From NCBI RefSeq assembly GCF_017313105.1, contig NZ_JAFLND010000003.1, positions 436,879 to 500,878 on the forward strand: DNA of 64,000 nt, written 5' to 3'. The notes beneath the pieces are model-generated. The model ran no database searches. It was given only the letters and a program-made list of their open reading frames with translations, and was not told where the DNA came from. This document shows, one piece after another, positions 63,108-64,000 of the stretch; within the stretch, counting starts at the first letter, position 1, and every line of letters begins with the position of its first letter. The DNA is from [Muricauda] lutisoli (nom. illeg.). GTDB lineage: Bacteria; Bacteroidota; Bacteroidia; Flavobacteriales; Flavobacteriaceae. Made by a program: the position numbers and the translations under genes.

Positions 63108-63854
63108 TTAGATGACTTTTGCTTCGTTGTGCAGTAGTTCGACCAATTCCCCGACATTTCCGGCATCCACTAACTTAACGGGACCTTTGGCCGCAGGTTT
63201 TTCAAATTTTTGGTCTTGTGTGGGCTGTGCGGCATCAACTGGTTCAACCACGTTTAATGCTTTTTTTCGAGCCATCATAATACCTCTCATATTGGGAATA
63301 CGAAGGTCACTTTCCTCGACCAATCCTTTTTGTCCACCAATTACCAATGGAAGTGATGTACTTATCGTTTCTTTACCTCCATCAATTTCGCGAACTGCGG
63401 TTGCCGTGTCTCCATCGATTTCCAGGCCAATGCAAGTGTTCACAAAGTTCATATCCAAAAGCGTGGCTAAAATTCCTGGTACCATTCCACCATTGTAGTC
63501 AATGGATTCCCGTCCTGCAATTACAAGGTCGTAATCACCATTTTTTACCACCTCGGCCAACTGTTGGGCTACGAAAAATCCATCCTTTGGTTCTGCATTT
63601 ACCCGAATGGCCTCATCGGCTCCAATGGCCAACGCTTTTCTAATGGTCGGCTCGGTTTGTTGGCCTCCTACGGTAACCACATGAACTGCAGCTCCTTGCT
63701 TTTCCTTGAACCACATTGCACGTGTCAACCCAAACTCGTCGTTTGGATTAATAACAAATTGAACCCCGTTTGTGTCAAACTGGGTATCGCCTTCCGTAAA
63801 ATTGATTTTGGAAGTAGTATCCGGTACGTTGCTTATGCAAACTAAAATCTTCAT
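63108..63854 (-). CDS. etfB: Electron transfer flavoprotein subunit beta
   Basis: 248 residues. MKILVCISNVPDTTSKI, NPNDEFGLTRAMWFKEKQGAAVHVVTVG, ADEAIRVN, DYDLVIAGRESIDYNGGMVPGILATLLDMNFVN and LRIPNMRGIMMARKKALNVVEP are EtfB signatures, including the conserved AMP-binding region. First gene of etfBA. A promoter and a 28-bp palindrome lie just upstream, suggesting repressor control. Confidence 0.97.
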   Translation of the reverse strand: MKILVCISNVPDTTSKINFTEGDTQFDTNGVQFVINPNDEFGLTRAMWFKEKQGAAVHVVTVGGQQTEPTIRKALAIGADEAIRVNAEPKDGFFVAQQLAEVVKNGDYDLVIAGRESIDYNGGMVPGILATLLDMNFVNTCIGLEIDGDTATAVREIDGGKETISTSLPLVIGGQKGLVEESDLRIPNMRGIMMARKKALNVVEPVDAAQPTQDQKFEKPAAKGPVKLVDAGNVGELVELLHNEAKVI

Positions 63855-63876
63855 ATATACTTAAGCTTTAGGTGTC

Positions 63877-63884
63877 CAAATATA
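63877..63884 (-). promoter_or_regulatory. Promoter -7 box of etfBA
   Basis: TATATTTG on the minus strand is an exact TAnnTTTG. It lies 22 bases before the etfB ATG. The -33 region, about 20 bases further up, falls inside the palindrome at 63898-63925. Confidence 0.55.
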
Positions 63885-63897
63885 GTTATAAAATCCG

Positions 63898-63925
63898 AAA
63901 TTTATTATGCATGCATAATAAATTT
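63898..63925. promoter_or_regulatory. 28-bp palindromic operator before etfBA (TGCATGCA-centred), copy 2
   Basis: Perfect dyad symmetry over 28 bases, centred between 63911 and 63912, with core ATTATGCATGCATAAT, identical to the 16-bp palindrome at 44775-44790. It overlaps the expected -33 element of etfBA, a common place for a repressor operator. Confidence 0.7.
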
Positions 63926-64000
63926 TGTTCTTTTTTTGGATTTTCCCCAAGCTATTTTCGGGTAGTTTTTGCTATTTTTGCTTGCGTTTTTAAGCAGACT

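Overview
The window is chromosomal DNA of a member of the Bacteroidetes, most likely a marine Flavobacteriaceae in or near Muricauda/Flagellimonas. The signs are a type IX secretion (T9SS) type B sorting domain on a large adhesin, a PorP/SprF protein and a PorE-like OmpA protein. Others are the two-OmpH bamA operon, DUF6089 and DUF6090 families, a folK-deoxynucleoside kinase fusion, few Shine-Dalgarno sites, and several promoter-like TAnnTTTG boxes. GC is roughly 40% by eye, apart from a striking ~60% GC block in the first 0.8 kb. Genus-level placement is inference.

Layout. 1-6.4 kb: 3' part of a giant Calx-beta adhesin, then a PorP/SprF-like protein and a PorE-like OmpA protein in one tight operon. 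6.4-15 kb: an Nramp-like transporter and an S9 peptidase on the minus strand; then a GMC oxidoreductase with its small subunit, an AraC regulator and a serine hydrolase lipoprotein on the plus strand. 15-22.4 kb: an AT-rich accessory stretch with a 536-residue protein of unknown function (caspase-like N-terminus, IPT/TIG C-terminus), a flavin reductase, an alpha/beta-hydrolase-AraC fusion, an NTF2-like protein, a second hydrolase and a PLP decarboxylase, ending at tRNA-Leu and tRNA-Gly. 22.7-33.3 kb: mutS, a TrmH-type methyltransferase, folK-dNK, sppA, a YhhQ-type transporter, an AsmA-like protein and a DUF6090 protein. 33.4-39.2 kb: a YfcC-type carrier, an APC permease, DUF2797, a GH3 protein and a small hydrolase-like protein. 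39.2-42.7 kb: the proteostasis set tig, clpP, clpX. 42.7-46.3 kb: a small membrane protein, an SGNH lipoprotein, a hydrolase and pdxJ. 46.4-53.6 kb: CBS protein, nadK, DUF6089, uppS, bamA and two ompH (skp-like) genes, forming an envelope-biogenesis operon. 53.6-59.4 kb: murI, folA, a 2TM protein, a class V aminotransferase, a CBM48 protein, a HAD phosphatase, a VOC protein, a Dabb lipoprotein and thyA. 59.4-64 kb: a four-helix-bundle gene flanked by inverted repeats, a CNT nucleoside transporter, a bifunctional nuclease and etfBA.

Most of the window is housekeeping. The points most worth following are: (a) a TGCATGCA-centred palindrome found in only two noncoding places that I saw, upstream of etfBA and of the SGNH lipoprotein; (b) the unknown caspase-like/TIG protein; (c) the within-gene GC jump and near-identical 333-bp repeats of the adhesin; (d) the four-helix gene with its flanking inverted repeats; (e) the hydrolase-AraC fusion regulator; and (f) LacI-type palindromes before a small hydrolase-like gene. 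I saw no insertion sequence, prophage, CRISPR array, rRNA or origin. All calls come from reading the sequence; no searches were run.
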